From the NCBI GenBank assembly GCA_001701105.1, contig DAAI01000056.1, positions 9,526 to 28,835 on the forward strand: 19,310 bases of DNA. Direction: 5' to 3'. Below, in pieces: positions 1 through 7,187 of the stretch. Each line of letters opens with the position of its first letter. Positions within the stretch are counted from its first letter, which is position 1. The notes beneath the pieces are model-generated. The model was not told the origin of the DNA. It did no database searches and was given only the letters and a program-made list of their open reading frames with translations. The position numbers and the translations under genes were made by a program. This DNA comes from Bacteroidales bacterium GP1 (GTDB lineage: Bacteria; Bacteroidota; Bacteroidia; Bacteroidales; Muribaculaceae).

Positions 1-2423
1 GATACTTAGCCCCAGAATATAGGCCGGGTGTCGTAGCTGCCTCGGCCTTCCCTGCAATCTTCCTGTCGGGAATCTTCAACATCGGGGGTAATGCTGTGGT
101 GGGTGCGGCTGTATCGGCCCTTATGACCTTGCTTCTTGTGCGCCCAAACCATTTCGATGTAAGGCGGCTGAATCTTGCCTTCTGGATGCTTGCGATGCTA
201 CTTACCGGGTATGGGGCATATGCCTTGATTCCGGTGAGGGGAGGAATACCGTTCCCGGCAAATCCGACAATGCCGGGCGAGCCTTTTGCTTTTGCCGCCT
301 ATCAGGCGCGTGAGCAGTATGGCGCCACGCCATTGCTTTACGGGCCGACACCATATAGCGCGCCCATGTTTCAGGAAGAATGGACAGGCAATGGAAAGAT
401 TCCCCGCTATTTCAGATACGCTTTATTGAAGGGGAATCCACAGATAGTCCCTTTCGAGCAAGGTGCCCGGTTTTCCGATACCCCGGACATTCTGACCCAT
501 GACGACTCATTGATTAATGCCCGGGGAGCCAACCCGGATAAGCCGGGATATGTGGTGAAAGGGCATAGGCTTCAAAATATCTTTACACCGGAGCTTAATT
601 GCTGGTTCCCGAGAATCACGAGCCGCGACCCTATAGATATCCGCGCTTATGGAGACTGGGTTGGGATGGATACTTCGACAATGGCCAGAGTGGCCATAAC
701 CGAGGCCTTTGATACGCTCGGTAATCCCGTTGCAAAAATGGGCAATGACGGAACGCGAAGCCATCCCGTCGGTTATAAGCCGACAATATGGCAGAATCTC
801 TCATTTCTTGGAAGTTATCAGATAAGCTATATGTATCTGCGCTACCTGATGTGGAATTTTTGCGGGCGTCAGAACGACATTCCTTCACAAGGAGAAGTAG
901 AGCATGGGAATTTCATAACCGGAATAAGATGTCTCGACAATGCGATGCTCGGAGCCGAGGAGATGTTGCCCGGGGAAGCCGGAGAAGAAAATCGGGGTCG
1001 CAATAAGTATTATATGCTGCCGCTTATATTGGGGCTTACGGGTCTTATCTGGCTTTCGTGGAAAGGGCGTCGCCGTCAGGCTGTGGCTGCCATAACGTTG
1101 CTTCTATTCTTTATGACGGGCATTGCCATCGTGATTTATCTCAATCAAACCCCCGGTGAGCCCCGTGAGCGCGATTATTCATTCCTCGGCTCGTTCTGGA
1201 CATTCGGCATATGGATAGGCTACGGCGCTTTAGCCGTGGCGCGATTGTGCCGTACATATCGCGTGCTCTTGCCATTGCTTGCCATCCCTGGCTTGATGTG
1301 CGCGCAAAATTTTGATGATCACGACCGCAGGGGGCGCAATGCCGCTTCAACAATAGCCCGCGCCACTCTTGAAAGCCTTGAACCGAATGCTATTATCTTC
1401 GTGGATGGCGACAATCTTACTTTTCCCTTATGGTATGCTCAGGAAGTGGAGGGAGTTAGAAGGGATGTACGCATAGTGAATGTGTCTTATCTCTCGATAC
1501 CCTCCTATGCAGCGAACCTGATGCGTCGTTGGCGCGAGTCCGAACCGGTGGCCTCAATGCTCAAAAGGGAAGATATTATCTATGATGCCCTGGCTTATGT
1601 GCGCGTGCCCGCATCCGGTGATACATTGCCGGCAGTGGAGTTGCTCCAACGGCTGAAAGAGAATCCAAAGGCTGAATTTGCCGCTGCGTACGCACTCATT
1701 CCAGGGCTTCCGGATTCTATAAGTTGTCTTGATCTTAGAAAATTATCCGTATCGGGCAAAGAGAGGAAAGTTCCCCTTCGAGGGTTGCTGACACTCGACA
1801 TTATCGCTACCAATACCGCGCTCACGGAACCCCGGCCGCTCTATTGGAGCAATGCTATGAACGAGAGTACAATGATGCGATTGGATTCGGCGGCATTTAC
1901 GGAAATGTTATGGACAAGAAGACTCGGCAATATCTCTGATTCCGCAAGAATTGAGTTGATAAGCCGGGGGATAGAGGGGATAGGATTCCCGAACACACCT
2001 GATAGGGAAGTCTATATGGATCCGGCCCCGGCACGGATGGTAGGGATAGCCCGTAAATCCCTTGTGCTGGCAGCCCGCGGGATGATCGATGATGGAAAAA
2101 TCAATGATGCTGTCACGGCTTTGAATAAAGCTGATATAGTCTTGGGCAATAATCCGGCGTCTTATCCCTTTATTAAAAAAGGGAAGGATCTGGTAAATAT
2201 CCGCACGTTGCTCGGCGAGCTCCAGAAAGAGGCGGCTGATTCACTTCTTTCGCAAGAGGGAAGCAATGGTTGCGATTCTTTGCATCTCCGGGCAAAGGCC
2301 ATGGAACTGAAAGCGCGCGGCGACTACAATATAAGGCAGCACAGCAAGCGGATGGACGACTGGATGAAGTATCGCCGGGCATTACCCGCACGATTGAGAC
2401 ATCTCACGGTTCCTCTCTCGTGA
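1..2423 (+). CDS. DUF2723 (GT117-like) membrane glycosyltransferase, C-terminal part
   Basis: The reading frame is open from base 3 with no start in the window, so this is the C-terminal 806 or so codons of a larger protein; the GTG at 96 is internal. Family members are multi-pass GT-C type enzymes of about 1,000 residues or more, related to human TMEM260, a protein O-mannosyltransferase (established for the family; the substrate here is inference). Visible signs are hydrophobic membrane segments near both ends of the first 420 visible codons, the family block LNQTPGEPRERDYSF at about visible codons 380-394, and VDGDNLTFPLWYAQEVEGVR at about 466-485, which matches the usual GDNDTFPLWY-type motif. 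The last third is a soluble domain, probably periplasmic. It likely acts in the inner membrane in envelope protein glycosylation. The next gene starts 45 bases downstream on the same strand with no terminator seen between, so they may be cotranscribed. The family call is strong and the exact activity is not shown. Confidence 0.88.
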   Translation, partial: YLAPEYRPGVVAASAFPAIFLSGIFNIGGNAVVGAAVSALMTLLLVRPNHFDVRRLNLAFWMLAMLLTGYGAYALIPVRGGIPFPANPTMPGEPFAFAAYQAREQYGATPLLYGPTPYSAPMFQEEWTGNGKIPRYFRYALLKGNPQIVPFEQGARFSDTPDILTHDDSLINARGANPDKPGYVVKGHRLQNIFTPELNCWFPRITSRDPIDIRAYGDWVGMDTSTMARVAITEAFDTLGNPVAKMGNDGTRSHPVGYKPTIWQNLSFLGSYQISYMYLRYLMWNFCGRQNDIPSQGEVEHGNFITGIRCLDNAMLGAEEMLPGEAGEENRGRNKYYMLPLILGLTGLIWLSWKGRRRQAVAAITLLLFFMTGIAIVIYLNQTPGEPRERDYSFLGSFWTFGIWIGYGALAVARLCRTYRVLLPLLAIPGLMCAQNFDDHDRRGRNAASTIARATLESLEPNAIIFVDGDNLTFPLWYAQEVEGVRRDVRIVNVSYLSIPSYAANLMRRWRESEPVASMLKREDIIYDALAYVRVPASGDTLPAVELLQRLKENPKAEFAAAYALIPGLPDSISCLDLRKLSVSGKERKVPLRGLLTLDIIATNTALTEPRPLYWSNAMNESTMMRLDSAAFTEMLWTRRLGNISDSARIELISRGIEGIGFPNTPDREVYMDPAPARMVGIARKSLVLAARGMIDDGKINDAVTALNKADIVLGNNPASYPFIKKGKDLVNIRTLLGELQKEAADSLLSQEGSNGCDSLHLRAKAMELKARGDYNIRQHSKRMDDWMKYRRALPARLRHLTVPLS

Positions 2424-2468
2424 TGCCGGATGATCATAACAGAATGAAACACAAATATTACTAATCAT

Positions 2469-3302
2469 ATGAAAAAGACAGTTTTAGCACTCGTGGCACT
2501 TGTAGGCATAGCCTCGGCCGACGCACAGACATTCCGAAAAGGAGACATTGTGGTGGATGCCAACATCGGTATCGGTGTGGCCCGCGACCGTTATCAGACA
2601 TTCAATAGCTCCTCTACAATCGTAGATACTGAGAAATCCAATCGGGTGACGTTCACACAGCGTCTTGGCGTGGAGTTCGGTGTATGGGACATCAACGAGA
2701 CCATGGGACTTGGTATCGGTATCGATTTCCAGAATGCAAACGGAAGCACGAAACAACAGATAAGCGGATTTTATGACTATGACTACACTTTCGTGACATA
2801 CGACAAGGTCATAAATTCTTCTACCAATCGCCCAGGCACCCAATATACTTCTTCCTCATCGATAAAGAACCGTCAGGGTGCGGGACAGGCAATGGCTTCG
2901 GCAGCCATCATGGATTTCAATCTTACTATGCGTGCCGTCTACCACATCGAGCTGATGGATCGCCTTGACGCATATGGTGGCATTGGATTCGGAGTGGCCC
3001 GCGTTAAATACTCCTATTCCAATTTCGATCATCTCCGCGGCTTCGCGGCCGAGACAAAGATGTTCGACTCCAAATCGGATGCCATCGTGCAGTTCGCATA
3101 CAGCTATGACGACCTCGAGCATGTAAAATGGCAGGAAGGGGATGCGAAAGGACGTTTTGCCTACTCTCTATTCTTAGGAGCAAGATACTATTTCAACGAC
3201 CATTGGGCGCTCAACGGAGAGCTCGGCCTCCCGGTAGTGACTTTCCAAGGAGGGTACAATCACTACAACATATTCTCCGTAGGAGCCTCTTATAAGTTCT
3301 GA
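2469..3302 (+). CDS. Outer-membrane beta-barrel protein
   Basis: This 277-residue protein starts with a typical Sec signal peptide (MKKTVLALVALVGIASADAQ, cleavage near residue 20). The mature part has alternating aromatic and polar beta-strand patterns, glycine-rich turns and a terminal phenylalanine (SYKF end), as expected for a barrel inserted by the BAM complex. It resembles the small OmpW/OmpX-like 'outer membrane beta-barrel' proteins common in Bacteroidales. The segment GARYYFNDHWALNGELG near residues 237-253 is typical of the final strands. No enzymatic motif is visible and the ligand is unknown. The ATG at 2469 was chosen because it begins the signal peptide; no Shine-Dalgarno site is apparent, which is normal in this phylum. 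It lies 45 bases after the DUF2723 gene. Its stop codon is three bases from the stop of the convergent glycosidase-like gene. Confidence 0.85.
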   Translation: MKKTVLALVALVGIASADAQTFRKGDIVVDANIGIGVARDRYQTFNSSSTIVDTEKSNRVTFTQRLGVEFGVWDINETMGLGIGIDFQNANGSTKQQISGFYDYDYTFVTYDKVINSSTNRPGTQYTSSSSIKNRQGAGQAMASAAIMDFNLTMRAVYHIELMDRLDAYGGIGFGVARVKYSYSNFDHLRGFAAETKMFDSKSDAIVQFAYSYDDLEHVKWQEGDAKGRFAYSLFLGARYYFNDHWALNGELGLPVVTFQGGYNHYNIFSVGASYKF

Positions 3303-3305
3303 CAA

Positions 3306-4535
3306 TCAGTCGGTGAAGATGGCATATCCTCCCGGCGGGAGAGTAATTCCCGAGCCAAGGAATGTACGGACAGACCCCGACCCCATGACTCTCCTGATGG
3401 GGCGGGATGTAGTGAAACGCACACGCTGGGAGCGTATGATGTCGTGATTCACCATCACATAATAATCCTTGCCGCCGTTGCGAAGATGAGAGAAAAGAAT
3501 ACCATTTGCGCCGCTTGAGAGCGATGCAAACGGAGCAGGAAGCTCGTTGAGGCGGAGAGTGCCTTCCGGCAGGGTGGTGCCGGTGTGCCGGACGCTTATC
3601 ATTTCCGCTCCAAGAAATACGGTGCGTAGATTCTGAATCTGAATGTTAATATTGCGCAGGATGTCCCAAATGGGCGTCCTGCGTCCTTTTGAATCCACCG
3701 GAGCCACTAAGTGTTGTCCCTCCGATTCGTTGAATGCCGTATATGTGAAATAACTGATTCCTTGCGCTCCATAGGCGAGTGCTGAGAATACCTCGAAAGT
3801 AAGGTCGGCCTCCGTAGGGATTGGGAACGGCCCGTCGCCCCCTTTCGTGCGGCCATATGCCCAGAAGGGGATGCCCGTGTTTTTAGATGTGCCGGCGATC
3901 AATTCCAGATTCTTATAAAAATCTGTAGCTACGGTCCGCTTCCCGTGTTTCAGGGTTATGGGATAATTATCATAGCTTATCACGGGGAGGCCTACCTTCG
4001 CGACGGCTTCATTGATGTAATCCTCGTAGGTGGGAGCTCCGTTAACGCTTGTCGGAGTCCACGGATAGAGATTAATCATGGCCAGATGCGTCGTATCGTT
4101 GGCGTAGACTCTGTCGCGTACTTTACGCAGACCCTCGAATCCTCCCGCCTTAGGTTCGTCAGCAAGGAAATAGCCTCCGAGAGCCGGGAAATCCCTTAAC
4201 TCTCTTACTGCTTCCGGGGAGGTGGCCACGGTCATAATCTTCATGCCGGAGCCTTCGGCCCTCCGCAAAGCATCCTTTACTTTGTCGACATCATAATAAA
4301 GGAGGATGCCGAGGTTGATTCCGCAGGCAGCTACATCTTCAAACCATTGCGGACTCGATTCGCAAAGGTCGGTGATGCCCCATGTCTGAATCGGGAATTC
4401 TCCGGGCACGGGATTTATATACTCAGCCTTGTAGGTCTGCGGATCCGCTGCTCCGTAAGGTTTTTGATTTTGGCTCCATCCCGGCTGCATTACGGCAATA
4501 AGGATGGCGGCCACGAGGGCAAGTCTGAAGGTCAT
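3306..4535 (-). CDS. Secreted TIM-barrel glycoside hydrolase-like protein
   Basis: This 409-residue protein has a signal peptide (cleavage near residue 21, after QPGWS). The body looks like a clan GH-A type (beta/alpha)8 barrel. The segment GYFLADEPK at residues 121-129 gives a DEP motif in which E127 sits where the acid/base glutamate of such enzymes falls. The segment FEVFSALAYGAQGISYFTYTAFNE at about 247-270 is the pattern seen near the end of GH42-like barrels; E270 could be the second acid, but this is uncertain. The last 100 residues look like a small beta-sandwich ending GGYAIFTD. The substrate is not predictable and it may be catalytically atypical. It is the last gene of the leftward operon, starting 10 bases after meaB ends, an odd partner for a cobalamin-enzyme chaperone. 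It converges on the outer-membrane protein gene with only three bases between stops. Confidence 0.7.
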   Translation of the reverse strand: MTFRLALVAAILIAVMQPGWSQNQKPYGAADPQTYKAEYINPVPGEFPIQTWGITDLCESSPQWFEDVAACGINLGILLYYDVDKVKDALRRAEGSGMKIMTVATSPEAVRELRDFPALGGYFLADEPKAGGFEGLRKVRDRVYANDTTHLAMINLYPWTPTSVNGAPTYEDYINEAVAKVGLPVISYDNYPITLKHGKRTVATDFYKNLELIAGTSKNTGIPFWAYGRTKGGDGPFPIPTEADLTFEVFSALAYGAQGISYFTYTAFNESEGQHLVAPVDSKGRRTPIWDILRNINIQIQNLRTVFLGAEMISVRHTGTTLPEGTLRLNELPAPFASLSSGANGILFSHLRNGGKDYYVMVNHDIIRSQRVRFTTSRPIRRVMGSGSVRTFLGSGITLPPGGYAIFTD

Positions 4536-4545
4536 GCGTTAGAAT

Positions 4546-5655
4546 TTATGAGTCATTATGATTGCGGAGGAGATGATAGTAACGGTCGAGCACTTCGTGG
4601 GCTGCCGTAAAAGAACTTTGCTCATTGTTGAGCACGCGCATCTCTTTCTGTTCAAGAAGAGCGCGGATCTCGGGCTTTGAATAGAAATCGTTACGCAGGC
4701 GCTCGTTGATAGTTTCGAGCATCCAGTATTTTGCTTGTTCGTTACGCTTCTGTTGGAAGTACCCGGTCTTCTTGACATAATCGAAATATCGGTCGATCAT
4801 ATCCCAGACGCCATCGATATTCAGTTCGTAGTAACCGCTGTAGGTGATCACTTCCGGCTTCCATTTCGAGGGAGTCGGGGGGAAGAGATGAAGTGCGTTT
4901 CGGAATTGAGCTGCCGCGAGATTTGCCCGTTCTATATTGTCGCCGTCGGCCTTATTGATCACGATTCCATCGGCCATCTCCATAATGCCGCGTTTTATGC
5001 CCTGCAATTCATCGCCGGTGCCGGCAAGTTGGATGAGAAGAAAGAAATCCACCATAGAATGCACGGCGGTCTCACTTTGGCCTACACCTACCGTCTCTAC
5101 AAAAATATTATCGTAGCCGGCGGCTTCACAGAGTGCAATAGTCTCGCGGGTCTTGCGGGCCACGCCTCCTAACGAGCCGGCCGAGGGGGAAGGGCGGATG
5201 AAAGCATCGGGATGCTGTGAAAGTTTTTCCATGCGTGTCTTGTCACCGAGGATACTCCCCTTGGTGCGTTCGGAACTGGGGTCGATTGCCAGCACGGCGA
5301 GCTTCCCCCCTTTGTTGAGCACATGAAGGCCAAACACATCGATAGAGGTCGATTTGCCGGCCCCCGGAACGCCCGTTATGCCGATTCGTTTTGAATTGCC
5401 GGAATAAGGAAGGCATTTTTCTATCACTTCCTGTGCCAGCGACTGATGAGCCTCAGCAGTGCTCTCCACAAGCGTGACGGCTTGGCCGAGCACGCTGACA
5501 TTGCCCTTAAGGATTCCCTCCACATATTCTGAAGCCGTGAGGCGGGGACGCCGTCGTGAGGCCGGCCGTAGATAGGGATTGACAGTGGGTTGCGAGGTAA
5601 CTCCGCTGTTTACTTGAAGTCCTTTGTAATTGGGGTCGTTTTCCGGGTGTATCAT
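4546..5655 (-). CDS. meaB: Methylmalonyl-CoA mutase-associated GTPase MeaB
   Basis: This is a 369-residue SIMIBI-class GTPase of the MeaB/ArgK family. The P-loop GVPGAGKS is at residues 95-102, the DPSS segment at about 125-128, the switch region ETVGVGQSE at 187-195 and the base-specificity motif NKAD at 234-237. In the family, MeaB uses GTP to guard the loading and integrity of adenosylcobalamin in methylmalonyl-CoA mutase, a cytoplasmic enzyme of the succinate-propionate pathway used by gut Bacteroidales. The C-terminal helices, about residues 300-369, are where the family dimerises. The N-terminal 35 residues are proline- and arginine-rich and look poorly conserved; the ATG at 5655 is taken because no better start precedes the conserved helix. 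The mutase genes are not in the window. The gene sits 38 bases after the second DUF1573 gene and 10 bases before the glycosidase-like gene, consistent with one operon. Confidence 0.95.
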   Translation of the reverse strand: MIHPENDPNYKGLQVNSGVTSQPTVNPYLRPASRRRPRLTASEYVEGILKGNVSVLGQAVTLVESTAEAHQSLAQEVIEKCLPYSGNSKRIGITGVPGAGKSTSIDVFGLHVLNKGGKLAVLAIDPSSERTKGSILGDKTRMEKLSQHPDAFIRPSPSAGSLGGVARKTRETIALCEAAGYDNIFVETVGVGQSETAVHSMVDFFLLIQLAGTGDELQGIKRGIMEMADGIVINKADGDNIERANLAAAQFRNALHLFPPTPSKWKPEVITYSGYYELNIDGVWDMIDRYFDYVKKTGYFQQKRNEQAKYWMLETINERLRNDFYSKPEIRALLEQKEMRVLNNEQSSFTAAHEVLDRYYHLLRNHNDS

Positions 5656-5693
5656 GGTATGATTTATTCGTATTATCGTTTATTCGCTTTGGG

Positions 5694-6428
5694 TTATTTC
5701 TTTTTAATCACTACCGACGGCACAATCAGCGTGGCAGAATATATGATCGTGTAGGGTTCTTCATCATCGGCTTGGATTGAAATGGGAATATTCAGTTCGG
5801 CTCCTTTCTCAAATTTGCCGGAATCAAGGCTTACCATAATTGTTGTAATTCCTCCCGGTTCCAGCTCGCTCTCCGCGACTTCGGCTTTCAATGCTTTTTC
5901 GCCCGATGTTACATTTATTTTTACCGGATGGTCGGCCTGATTGTAGACCTTCAGGAAATGTGAGGGCATTTTCCCTTTGGTCACATTCCCTCCGAATATT
6001 CTATTGTCGGAGAGTCGCAGCAGGCCGGCATCGTAGGGATAGAATTTTTCAAGCGTCTCAGGCGTGCCGAGCACAGCACCGCGCAGAGGAATGCGGTAAA
6101 TGCGGCCGCCGCTTAACCTTACCCTCACAGATTTGTCGATTTTGCCCGGGCGTCCGTCAGGATTGAAGGCAAAACTGATAGTGGCGGTATCTCCACGGTT
6201 GATTGGCTCCTCGGTAAAACTGGAAGTGGTGCAACCGCATGAAGGTTTTGCCTCAAGGATTACTACCGGCTCGTCGGAGAGATTTACGAAGCGGACGAAT
6301 CCACTCTTGATTCCTTCGGATTCTTTGATGGTGCCGAAATCGTAGAAGGTATCAAGCCATTGCACCTCCGCCCGGGCAGAAACGCACACCCCGGTTAAGG
6401 CTAAGGCCGTGATTGCTAATTTATTCAT
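5694..6428 (-). CDS. DUF1573 secreted protein (longer copy)
   Basis: This 244-residue protein has a signal peptide (cleavage near residue 20, SARA-EVQW). The first domain, about residues 24-115, is a DUF1573 Ig-like/ASH-type fold: it has the FDFGTI-like element (YDFGTIKES), the hallmark CGCTT (residues 65-69) and the FNPDGRPG turn. The second half is a beta-rich domain with similar periodicity, possibly a degenerate second Ig-like unit. DUF1573 proteins are abundant in Bacteroidota and probably act in the periplasm or at the cell surface, but no biochemical function is settled. It starts 13 bases after the shorter DUF1573 gene and shares the motif and fold, so the two look like an ancient tandem duplication. 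I cannot say whether the CGC cysteines form a disulphide or bind a ligand. Confidence 0.85.
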   Translation of the reverse strand: MNKLAITALALTGVCVSARAEVQWLDTFYDFGTIKESEGIKSGFVRFVNLSDEPVVILEAKPSCGCTTSSFTEEPINRGDTATISFAFNPDGRPGKIDKSVRVRLSGGRIYRIPLRGAVLGTPETLEKFYPYDAGLLRLSDNRIFGGNVTKGKMPSHFLKVYNQADHPVKINVTSGEKALKAEVAESELEPGGITTIMVSLDSGKFEKGAELNIPISIQADDEEPYTIIYSATLIVPSVVIKKK

Positions 6429-6441
6429 ATGGCCTATCCTA

Positions 6442-6834
6442 TCATTTATTGGGATTAACCACTCCCTTGACTAAAAGGAAAGATTTTTTAGGCTTGGCAT
6501 TGGTGCGCACTGTCACTTTCTTTGTAAATCCTCCGGGGCGGCCGTAAGGATTGTAGGTAACCTTAATCACGCCTTTCTTGCCGGGGAGCACGGGTGCCGG
6601 AGAATATTCCGGAGTGGTGCATCCGCATTCGGCCGTGGCATCGATGATCACGAGGGGAGCGTCGCCCGTATTTTCAAATATAAATTCATGGCTCACAGTG
6701 CCTTTTGTTTCGGGAATTGTTCCGAAATTATAAGACTCCTCCACGAATTTGATGGCCGGAGCTGATTTCTTTTTTGCTTCGGCACCCATGGCCACGACGA
6801 GGATCATAAGCAAAATTCCAAATATCTTCTTCAT
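6442..6834 (-). CDS. DUF1573 secreted protein (short copy)
   Basis: This 130-residue protein is almost only a signal peptide plus one DUF1573 domain. I take the ATG at 6834 (MKKIFGILLMILVV) because it opens directly with a signal peptide; an in-frame ATG ten codons upstream at 6864 would add a basic AT-rich-coded extension and seems less likely. The mature part carries YNFGTIPET, the hallmark ECGCTTPEY and the YNPYGRPGG turn, matching the first domain of the neighbouring 244-residue protein. It ends GVVNPNK soon after the last strand. Family members are predicted periplasmic or surface Ig-like proteins of unknown function. It is the first gene of the leftward operon; I did not find a convincing TAnnTTTG-type promoter for it in the 353-base divergent spacer. 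Confidence 0.86.
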   Translation of the reverse strand: MKKIFGILLMILVVAMGAEAKKKSAPAIKFVEESYNFGTIPETKGTVSHEFIFENTGDAPLVIIDATAECGCTTPEYSPAPVLPGKKGVIKVTYNPYGRPGGFTKKVTVRTNAKPKKSFLLVKGVVNPNK

Positions 6835-6953
6835 TTTATAAATCTTTCTTTTGATATTAAACATTCTATATTTCCATTAAATAATAACGCTTCAAACAAT
6901 CGTAACTGTATAGCAAAAGGGGATGATGATGCAGAAATACGAAAAAATTTTTG

Positions 6954-6961
6954 TAACTTTG
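6954..6961 (+). promoter_or_regulatory. Promoter -7 element (TAACTTTG) upstream of topA
   Basis: TAACTTTG matches the Bacteroidota -7 consensus TAnnTTTG exactly and sits after an A/T-rich run, in a context common in Bacteroidales promoters. The matching -33 TTTG about 20 bases upstream is poor (TGCA-like at 6930-6933), so the call rests mainly on the -7 element. Transcription would start near 6967-6970 and run toward topA, giving about 220 untranslated bases. Confidence 0.6.
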
Positions 6962-6966
6962 CGACC

Positions 6967-7178
6967 ACTCACAGATAGATGGAAGCAAACCATATGCCGT
7001 TAATGAAATGAGGGATATTGAGAAAGCCATCTGAATCCGGAACGGTAAATAATTATTCTTATTAACTTTATCGGTCTCAAAAGCGAGGCCATGGGCAACG
7101 AATGAATTTTACGAACCGAAAGCGTGTGGGAATGTTATTAAATAAAGGACAAGAGGCTGCGAGCCGTTATGCCTTTTT
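6967..7178 (+). ncRNA. Candidate small RNA or topA leader with attenuator
   Basis: A promoter element at its left and a terminator-like hairpin at its right bound a segment of about 210 bases with no open frame. Pairings I can see are AGATGG (6977-6982) with CCATCT (7027-7032), and GGTCTC (7073-7078) with GAGGCC (7085-7090) around a six-base loop near the middle. There is also a possible longer arm joining CGG (7038-7040) plus GTAAAT to ATTTTAC plus CCG on the other side of the central hairpin. This could be a free small RNA or a long 5' leader of topA. A 6S-like RNA is conceivable from the size and the central-hairpin layout, but I recognise no family signature. Confidence 0.4.
7144..7178 (+). 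terminator. Terminator-like hairpin just before topA
   Basis: AAAGG (7144-7148) pairs with CCTTT (7172-7176). The inner stem GGCT (7155-7158) pairs with AGCC (7162-7165) over a three-base loop, with further weak pairs and bulges between. A run of five T follows directly (7174-7178). This is the shape of an intrinsic terminator, yet it lies only ten bases before the topA start codon. That suggests either the end of a small RNA or an attenuator acting on topA. Confidence 0.5.
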
Positions 7179-7187
7179 GAATTAGGA

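Larger units (their letters stand above)
6835..7187. other. Divergent intergenic region between DUF1573 operon and topA
   Basis: This 353-base spacer separates the leftward DUF1573-meaB operon from rightward topA. Its left third, next to the DUF1573 gene, is AT-rich. The centre has a Bacteroidota -7 element at 6954-6961. The right part has several inverted repeats and ends in a hairpin plus T-run at 7144-7178. No open frame of note is present. It therefore appears to hold regulatory DNA and probably a transcribed non-coding segment. Confidence 0.75.

Noticed and set aside
96..98. GTG as the true start of the first gene.
   Set aside because: The frame is open back to base 3 with hydrophobic sequence (PAIFLSGIFNIGG) typical of the family, and the family is much longer.
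2270..2464. 64-codon plus-strand frame overlapping the end of the DUF2723 gene; considered as a frameshifted tail.
   Set aside because: The DUF2723 frame ends naturally at 2423 after its soluble domain, and the overlapping frame has no recognisable similarity or start signal.
6967..7178. tmRNA or RNase P RNA.
   Set aside because: No CCA end, tag frame or conserved catalytic core elements are visible, and the segment is too short for either.
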